This document shows, piece after piece, positions 19,004-30,442 of a stretch of 64,000 bases of DNA (positions are counted from its first letter, which is position 1; every line of letters begins with the position of its first letter). A program made the translations under genes and the position numbers. The stretch covers positions 1,302,001 through 1,366,000 of the forward strand of contig CP007152.1 of NCBI GenBank assembly GCA_000831005.1. The letters run 5' to 3'. The stretch is from Marinobacter salarius (GTDB lineage Bacteria > Pseudomonadota > Gammaproteobacteria > Pseudomonadales > Oleiphilaceae). Below the pieces are notes generated by a model, which saw nothing but the letters and a program-made list of their open reading frames with translations, was not told where the DNA came from and ran no database searches.

Positions 19004-21582
19004 ATGGGTGAGTTAGCCAAAGAGATCCTGCCGGTAAATATTGAAGACGAGCTCAAACAGTCCTATCTCGATTACGCCATGAGCGTCATCGTGGGGCGGG
19101 CACTTCCAGACGTGCGTGACGGCCTCAAGCCGGTGCATCGCCGCGTACTGTTTGCCATGTCCGAACTCAACAACGACTGGAACAAGGCCTACAAGAAATC
19201 CGCCCGTGTGGTGGGTGACGTCATCGGTAAGTATCACCCCCATGGTGACTCGGCCGTTTACGACACCATTGTTCGTATGGCCCAGCCGTTTTCCCTGCGC
19301 TACCCGCTGGTGGATGGTCAGGGTAACTTTGGTTCCATCGACGGCGACAACGCGGCTGCCATGCGTTACACCGAGATCCGCATGGAGAAAATTGCCCACT
19401 CCCTGCTGGCGGATCTGGACAAGGAAACCGTGGATTTCGTGGCCAACTATGATGGCACCGAACAGATTCCGGACGTACTGCCCACTCGGATTCCCAACCT
19501 GCTGGTAAACGGTTCCTCAGGCATTGCCGTGGGTATGGCCACCAATATTCCGCCCCATAACCTGACGGAAATTGTGAACGGCTGCCTGGCATTGATTGAT
19601 AATCCGGATATGACCATCGACGACCTGATGGAGCATATTCCGGGGCCGGACTTTCCCACCCAGGGCATCATTAATGGTCGCGCCGGCATTGTTGAGGCCT
19701 ACCGCACCGGCCGTGGGCGCATCTACATCCGTGCCCGCCATGAAATCGAGCACGACAAGAAAACCAACCGCGACGCCATCATTATTACCGAGCTGCCGTA
19801 CCAGCTGAACAAAGCGCGGCTGATCGAGAAAATTGCAGAGCTGGTAAAAGAGAAGCGACTGGAAGGCATCTCCGAGCTGCGGGACGAGTCCAACAAGGAA
19901 GGTATCCGGGTAGTGATTGAGCTGCGTCGCGGTGAAAACCCGGACGTGGTCATTAATAACCTCTTTGCCCACACTCAGTTGCAGACGGTTTTCGGCATCA
20001 ACATGGTCGCCCTGATCAACGGCGAGCCGAAAATCCTCAATCTCAAGGAAATGCTGGACGCATTTGTCCGGCATCGCCGCGAAGTGGTTACCCGCCGTAC
20101 CATTTACGAACTGCGTAAAGCCCGCGAACGTGGCCATATCCTGGAAGGCCTCACGGTTGCTCTGGCGAACATCGATGAAATCATCGCGCTGATCAAGGCG
20201 TCTCCGGCTGCGGCCGAGGCGAAAGAGAAGCTGATGGCTCAGGGCTGGGCACCGGGTGACGTTCTGGCGATGCTTGAGCGGGCGGGCGAAGACGCATGTC
20301 GCCCCGATGATCTGCCGGAGATCTTTGGCCTGCGTAATGGTCTTTATCACCTGTCGCCAGAACAGGCTCAGGCGATCCTTGACCTGCGACTGCACCGCCT
20401 GACCGGTCTTGAGACCGAAAAGCTCCAGAATGAGTACAAGGACATTCTCGAGAAAATTGCGGACCTGCTGGAAATTCTGGGCGATCCGGACCGCCTGATG
20501 CAGGTTATCCGTGAAGAACTGGAAGCGGTGGTGACCGAGTTTGGCGATACCCGTCTGACCGAAATCACCAGCTCCAAGCGTGACCTGACCATCGCCGATC
20601 TGATCGACGAGGAAGATCTGGTGGTCACCATCTCCACGGTGGTTATGCCAAGACTCAGGCCGTCGAAGACTATCAGGCCCAGCGCCGTGGTGGTCGTGGC
20701 AAGGCCGCTACGTCCATGAAAGACGAAGATTTCGTCGAGAAACTGCTGGTCGCGAACTCCCACGACACCATTCTGTGCTTCTCCAACCGGGGCAAGGTGT
20801 ACTGGTTGCGGGTGTTCGAGATTCCCCGGGCCAGCCGCGCGTCCCGCGGTCGTCCGATGGTCAACATCCTGCCGCTGGAAGAAGGGGAGCGTATTACCAC
20901 CTTCCTGCCGGTTCGTGACTATCCGGAAGACCAGTACGTGCTGATGGCCACCTCGGCGGGTGTGGTCAAGAAAACGCCGTTGCCGAATTTCTCCCGTCCG
21001 CGCAGCAACGGTCTGATCGCTCTGTCGCTTGACGAGGGTGACACCCTGATTGGTACGGCCATCACCAAGGGGGATGCGGAAGTCATGCTGTTCTCCTCGG
21101 CGGGCAAGGCCGTTCGCTTCAACGAGGAAGCGGTACGTCCGATGAGTCGTACGGCTCGTGGTGTGCGTGGCATCAGAATGCCGGAAGGACATCATGTTGT
21201 GTCACTGATCATCCCGCAGGAAAACGCGGTTCTGCTGACGGCCAGTGAGAACGGCTACGGTAAGCGTACCACCTTCGACGAGTTCCCGACCTACAGCCGG
21301 GGCAGCCAGGGCGTTATTGCCATGCAGTGTTCCGAGCGTAACGGCAACCTGGTCACGGCGTTGCAGCTGTTTGAAGGCGACGAAATGATGCTGATCTCGG
21401 ACAAAGGCACGCTTGTGCGTACCCGCACCGACGAAGTATCGGTTCTGAGCCGGAACACCCAGGGTGTTCGCCTGATCAAACTGAGCCAGGAAGACGAACG
21501 CCTCGTGGGTGTTGAGCGTATTGCCGAAACCGATGCCGAAGAGGTCGACGGTGAGGAAGGAAGTGATGAGCAGGGCGTATAA
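19004..21582 (+). CDS. gyrA: DNA gyrase subunit A, one frameshift
   Basis: The breakage-reunion subunit of gyrase has about 860 residues. The catalytic tyrosine is in [11 protein letters not shown] (about residue 122), and the quinolone-resistance region reads [15 protein letters not shown] with the sensitive serine and aspartate. The C-terminal pinwheel contains the GyrA box QRRGGRGK just after the break. The frame is lost near 20634, where ISTVVMPR is read instead of [12 protein letters not shown]; adding one C to a CC run restores it. Because gyrA is essential, this is almost surely a sequence error. It overlaps serC by 17 bp. Confidence 0.95.
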
Positions 21583-22647
21583 TTTTTGTGCAGGCCCGGC
21601 AACCTTGCCGGAGCCTGTTTTGCGACAGGCACGGGAAGAGATGCTGGATTGGCGCGGCACCGGCATGTCCGTGATGGAGATGAGCCATCGCAGTGACGAG
21701 TTTGTGGAAATCGCCGAAACTGCCGAGAAAGACCTTCGGGAATTGGCCGGCGTTTCAGATGATTACGCCGTACTCTTCATGCAGGGTGGTGCGTCCAGCC
21801 AGTTCTCGACCATTCCACTGAACCTGTTGGGCGACAAGACGTCTGCGGACTACGTGAACACGGGTATCTGGTCGAAGAAAGCCATCGCCGAGGCCAGCCG
21901 TTATGGTCAGGTTAATGTCGTGGCAAGCAGCGAATCGAGTGGCTTTGCCAGCATTCCCGATCAGGATAGCTGGGCGACGAGCGCCGATGCGGCTTACCTG
22001 CATTACACGCCCAATGAAACCATCGGCGGATTGGAGTTCGACTTCGTGCCGGAGAGCGGTTCCGTGCCGTTGGTGGCGGATATGTCGTCCACCATGCTGT
22101 CACGCCCGCTGGACGTCTCGAAATTCGGCCTGATCTACGCCGGGGCCCAGAAGAACATCGGTCCATCCGGCCTGGTGGTCGTGATCATTCGCAAGGATCT
22201 GTTGGGCAAGGCGCTCAAGATCACGCCGACGATGATGAACTATCAGTCATTGCGGATAATGACTCCATGTACAACACGCCGGCGACATACTCCTGGTACC
22301 TCGCAGGCCTGGTATTCAAATGGCTGAAAGAGCAGGGCGGTGTTACGGCTATGGGTGAGGTCAATCGTCGTAAAGCCAGAAAACTGTATGGTTTTATTGA
22401 TGAGAACGACTTCTACGCCAACCCGATATCCCCGCGCTTCCGATCCTGGATGAATATACCGTTCACCCTTGCAGATGACGCGCTCAACAGTGCTTTCCTG
22501 AAAGGTGCGAATGAGAGAGGGTTGCTGAACCTCAAGGGCCATCGCTCCGTGGGTGGCATGCGGGCCAGCGTCTACAACGCCATGCCAGAAGCCGGTGTCG
22601 ATGCGTTGATTGACTACATGACCGTGTTTGCGAAGGAGCGGGGCTGA
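21566..22647 (+). CDS. serC: Phosphoserine aminotransferase, one frameshift
   Basis: This PLP enzyme of about 360 residues makes phosphoserine and serves serine and pyridoxine synthesis. It begins [19 protein letters not shown] and includes [17 protein letters not shown] and [17 protein letters not shown] with the PLP lysine. The frame breaks near 22249 (MNYQ then [21 protein letters not shown]), consistent with loss of one G from a GG. The ATG at 21566 follows GAGGAAGG and lies within the end of gyrA, so the genes are probably co-translated. It also overlaps pheA. Confidence 0.93.
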
Positions 22648-23747
22648 TGATGAGTGATGAGCAGGCCCGTCTCGGGCAGTTGAGGGTCGATATTGATCGC
22701 CTGGATCAGGAAATCATGGACCTGATCAGCAAGCGCGCGGAATGCGCCCAGGAAGTGGCTCGCGTGAAGATGGAAGCCAACCCGGGTGAGGATGTATTCT
22801 TCTACCGTCCGGAACGTGAAGCCCAGGTTTTGAGGCGTATAAAGGAGAGCAATCCCGGCCCGCTGTCCGGCGAGGAGATGGCCCGACTGTTCCGGGAGAT
22901 CATGTCCGCGTGCCTGGCACTGGAAAAGCCGATGCACATCGCTTTCCTCGGGCCGATTGGCACCTTTACCCAGGCGGCGGCGCTCAAGCATTTTGGGCAC
23001 TCCGTGGTCAGCGTGCCTTTGCCCGCCATCGATGCAGTGTTCCGTGAAGTGGAATCCGGCGCGGCCCACTATGGTGTGGTCCCGGTGGAAAATTCCACGG
23101 AAGGCATGATCAACCATACCCTTGATATGTTCATGTCCTCTCCGCTGAAGATCTGCGGCGAAGTGCAGTTGCGGATACATCACCACCTGATGGTGTCGCC
23201 AAAGCACCAGGGGCAGGACATTGTCCGCATTTATTCCCATCAGCAGTCGTTCGCCCAGTGCCGGCAGTGGCTGGATACCCATCGTTACGGTATCGAGCGG
23301 GTCACGGTCAGTAGTAATGCCGAAGCCGCGAGGCGGGCAGCGGAAGAGCCGGGCACGGCCGCGATCGCAGGAGACATGGCAGCGGAACTTTACGGCCTGG
23401 AAATGCTGGCGACCAGTATCGAAGACCGTCCGGACAACACCACCCGTTTCCTGATCATCGGCCGTGAGGAAGTGCCGGCCAGTGGTAACGATAAGTCGTC
23501 CATTCTGGTGTCCATGCGCAACAAGCCTGGCGCGTTGTATCAATTGCTTGAGCCGTTCCACAAACATGGTCTGAGCCTGACCCGTATCGAAACCCGCCCA
23601 TCGCCCAGCGGTACCTGGGCCTACGTGTTCTACATCGATTTTGAGGGCCATGTGGAAGATACGCAGGTCAGCAAGGTGCTGTCAGAGATCGATGAAGAGG
23701 CGGTCGAGTTGAAGCGCCTGGGGTCCTATCCTATTGGGGTCCTGTGA
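22647..23747 (+). CDS. pheA: Bifunctional chorismate mutase / prephenate dehydratase
   Basis: This 366-residue enzyme converts chorismate through prephenate to phenylpyruvate in phenylalanine synthesis. The N-terminal AroQ-type mutase (residues 1-~90, RVDIDRLDQEIMDLISKRAE) precedes the dehydratase domain (FLGPIGTFTQAAALKHFG, VPVENSTEGMINHTLDM, DNTTRFLIIG). The C-terminal ACT domain (LVSMRNKPGALYQLLEPF, then SLTRIETRPS) provides phenylalanine feedback inhibition. It is intact. The start overlaps the serC stop. Confidence 0.95.
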   Translation: MMSDEQARLGQLRVDIDRLDQEIMDLISKRAECAQEVARVKMEANPGEDVFFYRPEREAQVLRRIKESNPGPLSGEEMARLFREIMSACLALEKPMHIAFLGPIGTFTQAAALKHFGHSVVSVPLPAIDAVFREVESGAAHYGVVPVENSTEGMINHTLDMFMSSPLKICGEVQLRIHHHLMVSPKHQGQDIVRIYSHQQSFAQCRQWLDTHRYGIERVTVSSNAEAARRAAEEPGTAAIAGDMAAELYGLEMLATSIEDRPDNTTRFLIIGREEVPASGNDKSSILVSMRNKPGALYQLLEPFHKHGLSLTRIETRPSPSGTWAYVFYIDFEGHVEDTQVSKVLSEIDEEAVELKRLGSYPIGVL

Positions 23748-23777
23748 CAGAAACGCAAATGACTGAGGAAGGTCGAA

Positions 23778-24905
23778 ATGTCGATTGATTACCAAAGTCT
23801 GGCGGTCAAAGGCGTGCAGGCGCTATCCCCCTACCAGCCGGGCAAGCCCATTGATGAGCTGGCCAGGGAGTTGGGCCTGAAGCCCGACAACATCATCAAG
23901 CTGGCCAGCAACGAAAACCCTCTTGGGCCCAGCCCAAAGGCGCTGGCGGCGGTGAAGGGAGCCCTGGACGAGCTCTGTCGCTATCCCGATGGCAATGGGT
24001 TTGATCTCAAGCAGGCATTGTCGGCCCGATACGGCGTGGCGCCCGCTCAGATTACCCTTGGCAACGGTTCCAACGATGTCCTGGAGGTGATCACACGGTG
24101 CTTTGCAGATGCCTCTTCGGAAGTCGTGTTTTCCCAATATGCTTTTGCGGTATACCCGCTTGTTACCCAGGCGATCGGCGCCAAAGGTGTGTCGGTGCCC
24201 GCCAGGGACTATGGCCATGACCTCAACGCCATGGTGGAGGCGATAACAGATCGCACCGCGCTGGTGTTTGTGGCCAACCCCAACAACCCCACGGGCACGG
24301 TTCATGGCGCTGAGGCGATCGAGTCGTTTCTGGCCCGTATTCCCCCCAGGGTTCTGGTGGTTCTGGATGAGGCCTACTGTGAATACCTTCAGGGGGAGGG
24401 CTATGTGGATGGCCTGTCGTTGCTCAAGCGCTATCCGAACCTGATCGTTACCAGGACATTCTCCAAGGCTTGGGGGTTGGCATCGCTGCGAGCTGGCTAC
24501 AGTGTTAGCTCGCCGGACATTGCCAATGTTCTCAATCGTGTACGTCAGCCTTTTAATGTAGATTCTCTGGCTCTGGTAGCGGCGACGGCTGTGTTGAGCG
24601 ATGAAGACTATCTGCGGCGCTCCTGTGAAGTGAATGCAGCCGGGATGAAACAGCTCGAGTCCGCTTTTAACGAAATGGGGCTGGAATACATTCCGTCTGC
24701 CGGCAACTTTATTGCTGTGGATGTGGGCGATCAGGCGGCTGACATCAATCAGTCGCTACTGGAGCAGGGTGTGATTGTCAGGCCGATTGGCGGCTACGGC
24801 CTACCCAGGCATCTGCGGGTGTCGATTGGCTTGCCCGAAGAAAATGCACGGTTTATCGAAGCTTTGGCCCGTGCACTGGATACGTCCAGCGGACGGGGAG
24901 AGTAA
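23778..24905 (+). CDS. hisC: Histidinol-phosphate / aromatic aminotransferase
   Basis: This 375-residue class I/II PLP aminotransferase has [40 protein letters not shown] and the PLP lysine in [17 protein letters not shown]. In this conserved locus, between pheA and tyrA/aroA, the enzyme usually aminates phenylpyruvate or hydroxyphenylpyruvate and may also serve histidine synthesis (inference from context). It is intact. An AGGAAGG ribosome binding site precedes the ATG, and the stop lies one base before the tyrA/aroA start. Confidence 0.92.
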   Translation: MSIDYQSLAVKGVQALSPYQPGKPIDELARELGLKPDNIIKLASNENPLGPSPKALAAVKGALDELCRYPDGNGFDLKQALSARYGVAPAQITLGNGSNDVLEVITRCFADASSEVVFSQYAFAVYPLVTQAIGAKGVSVPARDYGHDLNAMVEAITDRTALVFVANPNNPTGTVHGAEAIESFLARIPPRVLVVLDEAYCEYLQGEGYVDGLSLLKRYPNLIVTRTFSKAWGLASLRAGYSVSSPDIANVLNRVRQPFNVDSLALVAATAVLSDEDYLRRSCEVNAAGMKQLESAFNEMGLEYIPSAGNFIAVDVGDQAADINQSLLEQGVIVRPIGGYGLPRHLRVSIGLPEENARFIEALARALDTSSGRGE

Positions 24906-24906
24906 C

Positions 24907-27134
24907 GTGTCCGAGATTCAGCCACTGTTCCAGCGTGTTGCTGTTATTGGTCTTGGGCTGATTGGTGGTTCTCTGGCCAAAGCGATCCGCGACAATGGCC
25001 TCGCGGTTACCGTTGTGGGCGCTGACAAGCGCGCGGACGAATTGGCGCTTGGCACGGAATTAGGCGTTATTGATGAAGCTGCCGGGTCGGTTGCTGAGGC
25101 TGTGGCCGGCAGCGACCTTGTGGTGCTGGCGGTACCGGTTAAGGCAACGCGGGCAGTGCTGGCGGAAATCAGGCCCCATCTTGGCGAAAACGCCGTGTTG
25201 ACGGACGTCGGCAGCACCAAGTCGAGTTTCGTCAACGATGTGCGAGAGGTGTTTGGCGACCTGCCCGCGAAAATGATACCCGGCCACCCCATCGCCGGTT
25301 CTGAAAAAAGCGGCATCCGCGCGGCCAACCCTGAGTTGTTTGCCAATCACAAGGTTATACTCACGCCGGCGGAGAACGTTGGTCAGCCCGACCTGGAGAA
25401 GCTCAGGGCATTGTGGGAAGGCTGTGGTGCGACGGTTCTGACCATGTCTGTGGCCTATCACGACGAGGTGCTGGCAGCCACCAGTCATCTTCCTCATCTT
25501 ATTGCTTTCTCACTGGTGGATACCCTGGCAGGCGAGGACGAAAATCTGGATATTTTCCGCTACGCAGCGGGCGGTTTCCGGGACTTCACCCGAATTGCAG
25601 CCAGCGACCCGGTGATGTGGCACGATATCTTTCTTTCCAACCGGGATGCGGTGTTGCGGGTCATTGATCATTTTACCCACGATCTGGATCAGCTCCGTAC
25701 CGCCATCGCCGATCAGGACAGTGCAACTCTGTTGCGGGTTTTCAGTCGCGCCAAGGCGGCGCGGGAACATTTTTCCAAGATGCTTTCAGGACAGGCTTAC
25801 GTGACAAACAACAGTCAGAAACAGGTAACGTTCCGTCTTCAACCCGGCGGCCGGATTTCCGGCGAGATACGCGTGCCGGGCGACAAATCCATTTCCCACC
25901 GATCCATCATGCTGGGTGCTCTTGCCGACGGTATCACGGAAGTGAAAGGCTTCCTTGAAGGCGAGGACAGCCTGGCAACCTTGCAGGCGTTCCGCGACAT
26001 GGGGGTGACCATAGAAGGGCCGGACGCGGGGTTTGTCCGCATTCACGGCGTCGGTATCAATGGTCTCCAGGCGCGCGCGGCCCTTTGTACCTGGGCAATT
26101 CCGGTACTGCCATGCGCCTGTTCTCGGGCTTGCTGGCGGCGCAGCCGTTTGACTCCGAGCTCACCGGCGACGAAAGCCTCTCCAAGCGTCCCATGGGGCG
26201 TGTGGCAGATCCGCTGCGAGCAATGGGTGCGGTGATTGACACTGCCGAGGGCGGGCGGCCGCCTTTGAAAATCCGGGGTGGGCACGCGCTAACCGGCATT
26301 CATTATGAGATGCCGGTGGCCAGTGCTCAGGTTAAATCCTGCCTGTTACTCGCCGGTCTCTATGCCGAGGGCGTAACCTCCGTTACCGAGCCAGCTCCTA
26401 CCCGGGATCATACTGAGCGCATGTTGGAAGGCTTTGGCTATCACGTGCATCGCGATACCGCGACGGCCAGCGTGACCGGTGGCGGTCGCTTGGCCGCCAC
26501 CGCCATAGACGTGCCGGCGGATATCTCTTCGTCAGCGTTTTTCCTCGTTGCGGCGAGTATCGCCCCGGATTCCGACTTGACCATCCGCCACGTTGGCATG
26601 AACCCGACGAGAGTCGGCGTGATCAACATCCTGCGCATGATGGGGGCTAATATAGAAGTCCTCGAAGAGCGTGTGATTGGCGGGGAGCCGGTCGCTGATC
26701 TTCGCGTTCGTTCCGCCGAACTCAAGGGTATCGATATCCCTGAGGATCAGGTTCCGTTGGCAATCGACGAATTCCCCGTGCTGTTTATTGCCGCAGTCTG
26801 CGCTGAGGGCAGAACGGTTTTGCGCGGCGCTGAAGAGCTTCGCGTCAAGGAAAGTGATCGCATCCAGGTGATGGCAGACGGCCTGACCGCGCTTGGAGTG
26901 GAAACCACCGTGACTCCAGACGGTATTGTCATTGATGGTGGCCAGACGATGACCGCTGGAACCGTGAATAGCCACGGGGATCACCGCATTGCTATGGCGT
27001 TCTCCGTCGCCTCCCTGCGGGCTGAAGGGGATATCAAGGTGACCGATTGCGCCAACGTGTCCACCTCATTCCCGGGCTTTGTGGAGTTGGCAAAGCAGAC
27101 TGGCATCAATATCGCCGCCGAAGGGGCTGAGTAA
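24907..27134 (+). CDS. Fused prephenate dehydrogenase / EPSP synthase, one frameshift
   Basis: This bifunctional protein has about 742 residues. The N-terminal TyrA domain (to about residue 295) has the NAD site [20 protein letters not shown] and [18 protein letters not shown]. The C-terminal AroA domain has [46 protein letters not shown] and [15 protein letters not shown]. This tyrA-aroA fusion is established in Pseudomonas and relatives. The frame breaks near 26072, within GLQAPRGPLYLG; adding one C to GCGCGCG restores it. The start is a GTG one base after hisC. The stop overlaps cmk. Confidence 0.93.
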
Positions 27135-27813
27135 TGGCTGAAAGCAAGGCACCGGTTATTACCGTGGACGGCCCTGGCGGTTCCGGTAAAGGCACCATTA
27201 CTCAGATGCTCGCCCGCCGGTTGGGGTGGCACCTGTTGGACAGTGGCGCGCTTTATCGCCTCACGGCACTGGCTGCGGAGCGGCAGGGCGTGTCCCTGGA
27301 TGATGAGCCGTCTCTGGTAAACGTCGCCGCCAGCTCGATGTGGCGTTTGAGCCAACCCCACCAGGTGAGCCGGCAAAGGTACTGATGGCCGGTGTTGACG
27401 TCACCGCAGATATACGTACAGAAACCTGTGGCGACAATGCCTCGAAGGTGGCTGTAATGCAGCCTGTGCGCGACGCGCTGCTGCAGCGCCAGCGCGATTT
27501 CCAGAAGCCTCCCGGGTTGGTCGCGGACGGTCGTGACATGGGAACGGTGGTGTTCCCGGACGCGCCAGTGAAGATCTTCCTGACAGCCAGTGCCGAAGAG
27601 CGTGCGCAAAGACGCTACAGCCAGTTGAAGGACGCAGGGGTCGATGTTAATATTGACGCCCTTTTAAAGGAGATACGGGTGCGCGATGAGCGGGATATGA
27701 ACCGCGCCGCCGCCCCGCTCAAGCCTGCAGACGATGCGCAAGTCATTGATTCGACGGGGTTGAGTATAGAAGAGGTGCTAGTCAGGGTTATGGCCGCAGC
27801 AGGTCAGGCCTGA
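27134..27813 (+). CDS. cmk: Cytidylate kinase, one frameshift
   Basis: This kinase of about 226 residues phosphorylates CMP and dCMP. It has the P-loop [21 protein letters not shown] with [13 protein letters not shown], then [20 protein letters not shown] and [10 protein letters not shown]. The frame breaks near 27333 (NVAASSM instead of [16 protein letters not shown]), consistent with one G lost from a GG. The start overlaps the tyrA/aroA stop, and rpsA follows, a widely conserved cmk-rpsA order. Confidence 0.93.
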
Positions 27814-27856
27814 CTACACCTTTTTGTTGTTGAAATTCCGGATTCGGCGTTATCGG

Positions 27857-27871
27857 CCAGCCACTGGCTGG
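27857..27871 (+). promoter_or_regulatory. Hairpin in the rpsA leader
   Basis: CCAGCC (27857-27862) pairs with GGCTGG (27866-27871) across a three-base loop, between cmk and rpsA. In Enterobacteria S1 represses its own translation through a structured leader. A similar role here is possible but unproven, and a simple hairpin is weak support. Confidence 0.25.
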
Positions 27872-27944
27872 ATCCGGATTGAAACTAACAGACCGTGTTG
27901 CTGGTAGCACGGAGTAAACTTGCGTTGATCACATAGGACACATA

Positions 27945-29639
27945 ATGAGCGAGAGCTTTGCGGATCTTTTTGAAGAAAGCCTAAAAGAAATTGACATGCA
28001 ACCAGGTTCCATCGTCCAGGGAACCGTTGTAGACGTCGATAACGACTGGGTCACCGTTAACGCCGGACTGAAGTCCGAAGGTGTTATCCCCGCCTCCCAG
28101 TTCCTCAATGAAAAAGGCGAGTTGGAAGTTGCTATCGGCGACGTTGTTGACGTAGCTCTCGACGCTGTGGAAGACGGCTTCGGTGAAACCCGTCTGTCCC
28201 GTGAGAAAGCCAAGCGCGCAGAAGCCTGGAAGGTACTTGAGAAGTCCTTCGAAGCTGAGGAAGTGGTTAAGGGTGTTATCAATGGCAAGGTCAAGGGTGG
28301 TTTCACCGTCGATCTGGCCGGCATCCGTGCCTTCCTGCCTGGTTCGCTGGTAGATGTTCGCCCGGTTCGCGATACCGCGCACCTGGAGAACAAAGAGCTC
28401 GAATTCAAGGTTATCAAGCTCGACCAGAAGCGTAATAACGTGGTTGTTTCCCGCCGCGCCGTTCTGGAAGCTGAAAACAGTGCTGAGCGTGAAGCTCTGC
28501 TCGAAACCCTGACCGAAGGTCTGGAAATCAAGGGTATCGTCAAGAACCTGACCGACTACGGCGCGTTCGTAGATCTGGGCGGTGTTGACGGCCTGCTGCA
28601 CATTACCGATATGGCCTGGAAGCGCATCAAGCATCCGAGCGAAATCGTCAATGTCGGTGACGAGATCAACGTCAAGGTTCTGAAGTTTGACCGTGAGCGC
28701 AACCGCGTATCACTGGGTCTGAAGCAGCTGGGCGAAGATCCCTGGGTCGATATCAAGGGTCGTTATCCGGAAGGTACTAAGGTTACTGCACGTGTAACCA
28801 ACCTGACCGACTACGGCTGCTTCGCTGAGCTGGAAGAAGGCGTTGAAGGCCTGGTTCACGTGTCCGAAATGGACTGGACCAACAAGAACATCCATCCGTC
28901 CAAAGTCGTTCAGGTTGGCGACGAAGTGGGTGTGATGATTCTGGACATCGACGAAGAGCGTCGTCGTATCTCCCTGGGTATCAAGCAGTGTGTTGCTAAC
29001 CCGTGGGAAGATTTCTCCAGCAAGTTCAACAAAGGCGACCGTATCTCCGGCAAGATCAAGTCAATCACTGACTTTGGTATCTTCATCGGCCTGGACGGCG
29101 GCATCGATGGTCTGGTTCACCTGTCAGATATCAGCTGGAACGAGACTGGCGAAGAAGCCGTCCGTGAATACAAGAAGGGCGACGAAGTTGAAACCGTTAT
29201 CCTGTCTGTTGATCCCGAGCGTGAGCGCATCTCCCTGGGCATCAAGCAGCTGGAAAGCGATCCGTTCGCCGAGTTTGTACAGCTGAACGACAAGGGCTCC
29301 ATCGTGAAGGGCACGGTATCTGCGGTTGACGCAAAAGCCGCTACCATCACCCTGAACGACGAAGTTGAAGCTGTACTGAAAGCCTCTGAAATCAGCCGTG
29401 ACCGTGTTGAAGACGCACGCAACGCGCTGAACGAAGGCGACGAAGTTGAAGCGAAGATCATCAGCATCGACCGCAAGAACCGCGTTATCAACCTGTCTGT
29501 GAAGTCCAAGGACGTTGAAGACGACAAGCAGGCGCTGGAAGGTGTTCGCGCCAAAGCGGCTGAATCTTCCTCTGGTGCGACCACCATCGGTGATCTCATC
29601 AAGGAGCAGATGCAGCAGCAAAACGCCAACAAGGAATAA
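27945..29639 (+). CDS. rpsA: 30S ribosomal protein S1
   Basis: This 564-residue protein has six S1 (OB-fold) RNA-binding repeats. The repeats are visible as returning [43 protein letters not shown] and [22 protein letters not shown] segments. It recruits mRNA to the small subunit. It is intact and shows the strong codon bias of a highly expressed gene. A clear intrinsic terminator follows 24 bp after the stop. Confidence 0.97.
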   Translation: MSESFADLFEESLKEIDMQPGSIVQGTVVDVDNDWVTVNAGLKSEGVIPASQFLNEKGELEVAIGDVVDVALDAVEDGFGETRLSREKAKRAEAWKVLEKSFEAEEVVKGVINGKVKGGFTVDLAGIRAFLPGSLVDVRPVRDTAHLENKELEFKVIKLDQKRNNVVVSRRAVLEAENSAEREALLETLTEGLEIKGIVKNLTDYGAFVDLGGVDGLLHITDMAWKRIKHPSEIVNVGDEINVKVLKFDRERNRVSLGLKQLGEDPWVDIKGRYPEGTKVTARVTNLTDYGCFAELEEGVEGLVHVSEMDWTNKNIHPSKVVQVGDEVGVMILDIDEERRRISLGIKQCVANPWEDFSSKFNKGDRISGKIKSITDFGIFIGLDGGIDGLVHLSDISWNETGEEAVREYKKGDEVETVILSVDPERERISLGIKQLESDPFAEFVQLNDKGSIVKGTVSAVDAKAATITLNDEVEAVLKASEISRDRVEDARNALNEGDEVEAKIISIDRKNRVINLSVKSKDVEDDKQALEGVRAKAAESSSGATTIGDLIKEQMQQQNANKE

Positions 29640-29663
29640 CATTTCCGGTTGGTATGAAAAAAA

Positions 29664-29688
29664 CGGGCTCTAAGAGCCCGTTTTTTTT
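29664..29688 (+). terminator. Intrinsic terminator after rpsA
   Basis: CGGGCTC (29664-29670) and GAGCCCG (29674-29680) form a seven-pair stem with a TAA loop, followed by eight T. An A-run before the stem also allows termination of opposite-strand transcripts. It separates rpsA from ihfB, so ihfB probably has its own promoter in 29690-29760. Confidence 0.92.
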
Positions 29689-29771
29689 GTGTTTTTTTCT
29701 GGTTTGGCTAAACTAGAGGCAAGGAGCTGGTAACCGGCTATCCGATAATAATGTGAAGAGGGATGAGCCCA

Positions 29772-30068
29772 ATGACGAAGTCTGAACTGGTAGAGCTGAT
29801 TGCGTCCAAGCAGACGCAGCTTTCAGTGAAGGATGTGGAACTGGCTGTGAAAACGATTATTGAACACATGTCCCAATCACTGGCGGATGGCCAGCGAATC
29901 GAGATCCGGGGTTTTGGTAGCTTTTCATTACACCATCGCGCAGCCAGAACCGGGCGTAACCCGAAAACCGGCGAAGCCGTGCAATTACCGGCCAAATTTG
30001 TTCCGCACTTCAAGCCAGGCAAGGAGTTGCGTGAGCAGGTAAACGATAGCCTTAAAAAAGGCTTCTGA
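29772..30068 (+). CDS. ihfB: Integration host factor subunit beta
   Basis: This 98-residue DNA-bending protein begins [21 protein letters not shown], with [22 protein letters not shown] carrying the beta-arm base. It dimerises with IHF-alpha. The ATG at 29772 is preferred over that at 29763, because GAAGAGGG ends one base before the latter. The position after rpsA and before lapA is conserved in Gammaproteobacteria. Confidence 0.94.
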   Translation: MTKSELVELIASKQTQLSVKDVELAVKTIIEHMSQSLADGQRIEIRGFGSFSLHHRAARTGRNPKTGEAVQLPAKFVPHFKPGKELREQVNDSLKKGF

Positions 30069-30139
30069 TTACCCTCTTGGGGAAAGACGTTAACCAGGTC
30101 CTGAGGTAAACAACCAGGTCCGTGTGGAGCATTGCGACT

Positions 30140-30442
30140 ATGGCCGGATTTCAGAAGGTCCTTCTCATTCTGCTGGTATTGTTTCTGGTTCTGGTAGCAC
30201 TTGTTTTCTCCCTGAATAATCAGATGGCAGTCTCCCTTAATTTCCTGCTCTTTGAGACTCAGCCTCACGGTGTTGCCGTCTGGATTATCCTGTCTTTTGT
30301 GATCGGCGCTTTGATCGGAGTTCTGATTACCATGCTTGCAACCGTTCGCACATCGGTTTCCCGCCGTAACCTCGAAAAACGACTTGCTCGTACCGAGCAG
30401 GCATTGGAGAAATCCAGGGCCCAGAACGACCGGACGCTTTAA
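30140..30442 (+). CDS. lapA: LPS assembly protein A (LapA/YciS, DUF1049)
   Basis: This 100-residue inner-membrane protein has two spans (about residues 4-23 and 42-66), then a cytoplasmic coiled coil (SRRNLEKRLARTEQALEKS). LapA works with LapB in controlling LpxC turnover and lipopolysaccharide synthesis. The ATG at 30140 is used because homologues begin close to this hydrophobic segment. The stop overlaps the lapB start (TAATG). Confidence 0.9.
   Translation: MAGFQKVLLILLVLFLVLVALVFSLNNQMAVSLNFLLFETQPHGVAVWIILSFVIGALIGVLITMLATVRTSVSRRNLEKRLARTEQALEKSRAQNDRTL

Noticed and set aside
20630..20720. Programmed frameshift or split gyrA gene
   Set aside because: There is no slippery heptamer with a downstream structure, one missing C explains the break, and many other genes show the same kind of loss.
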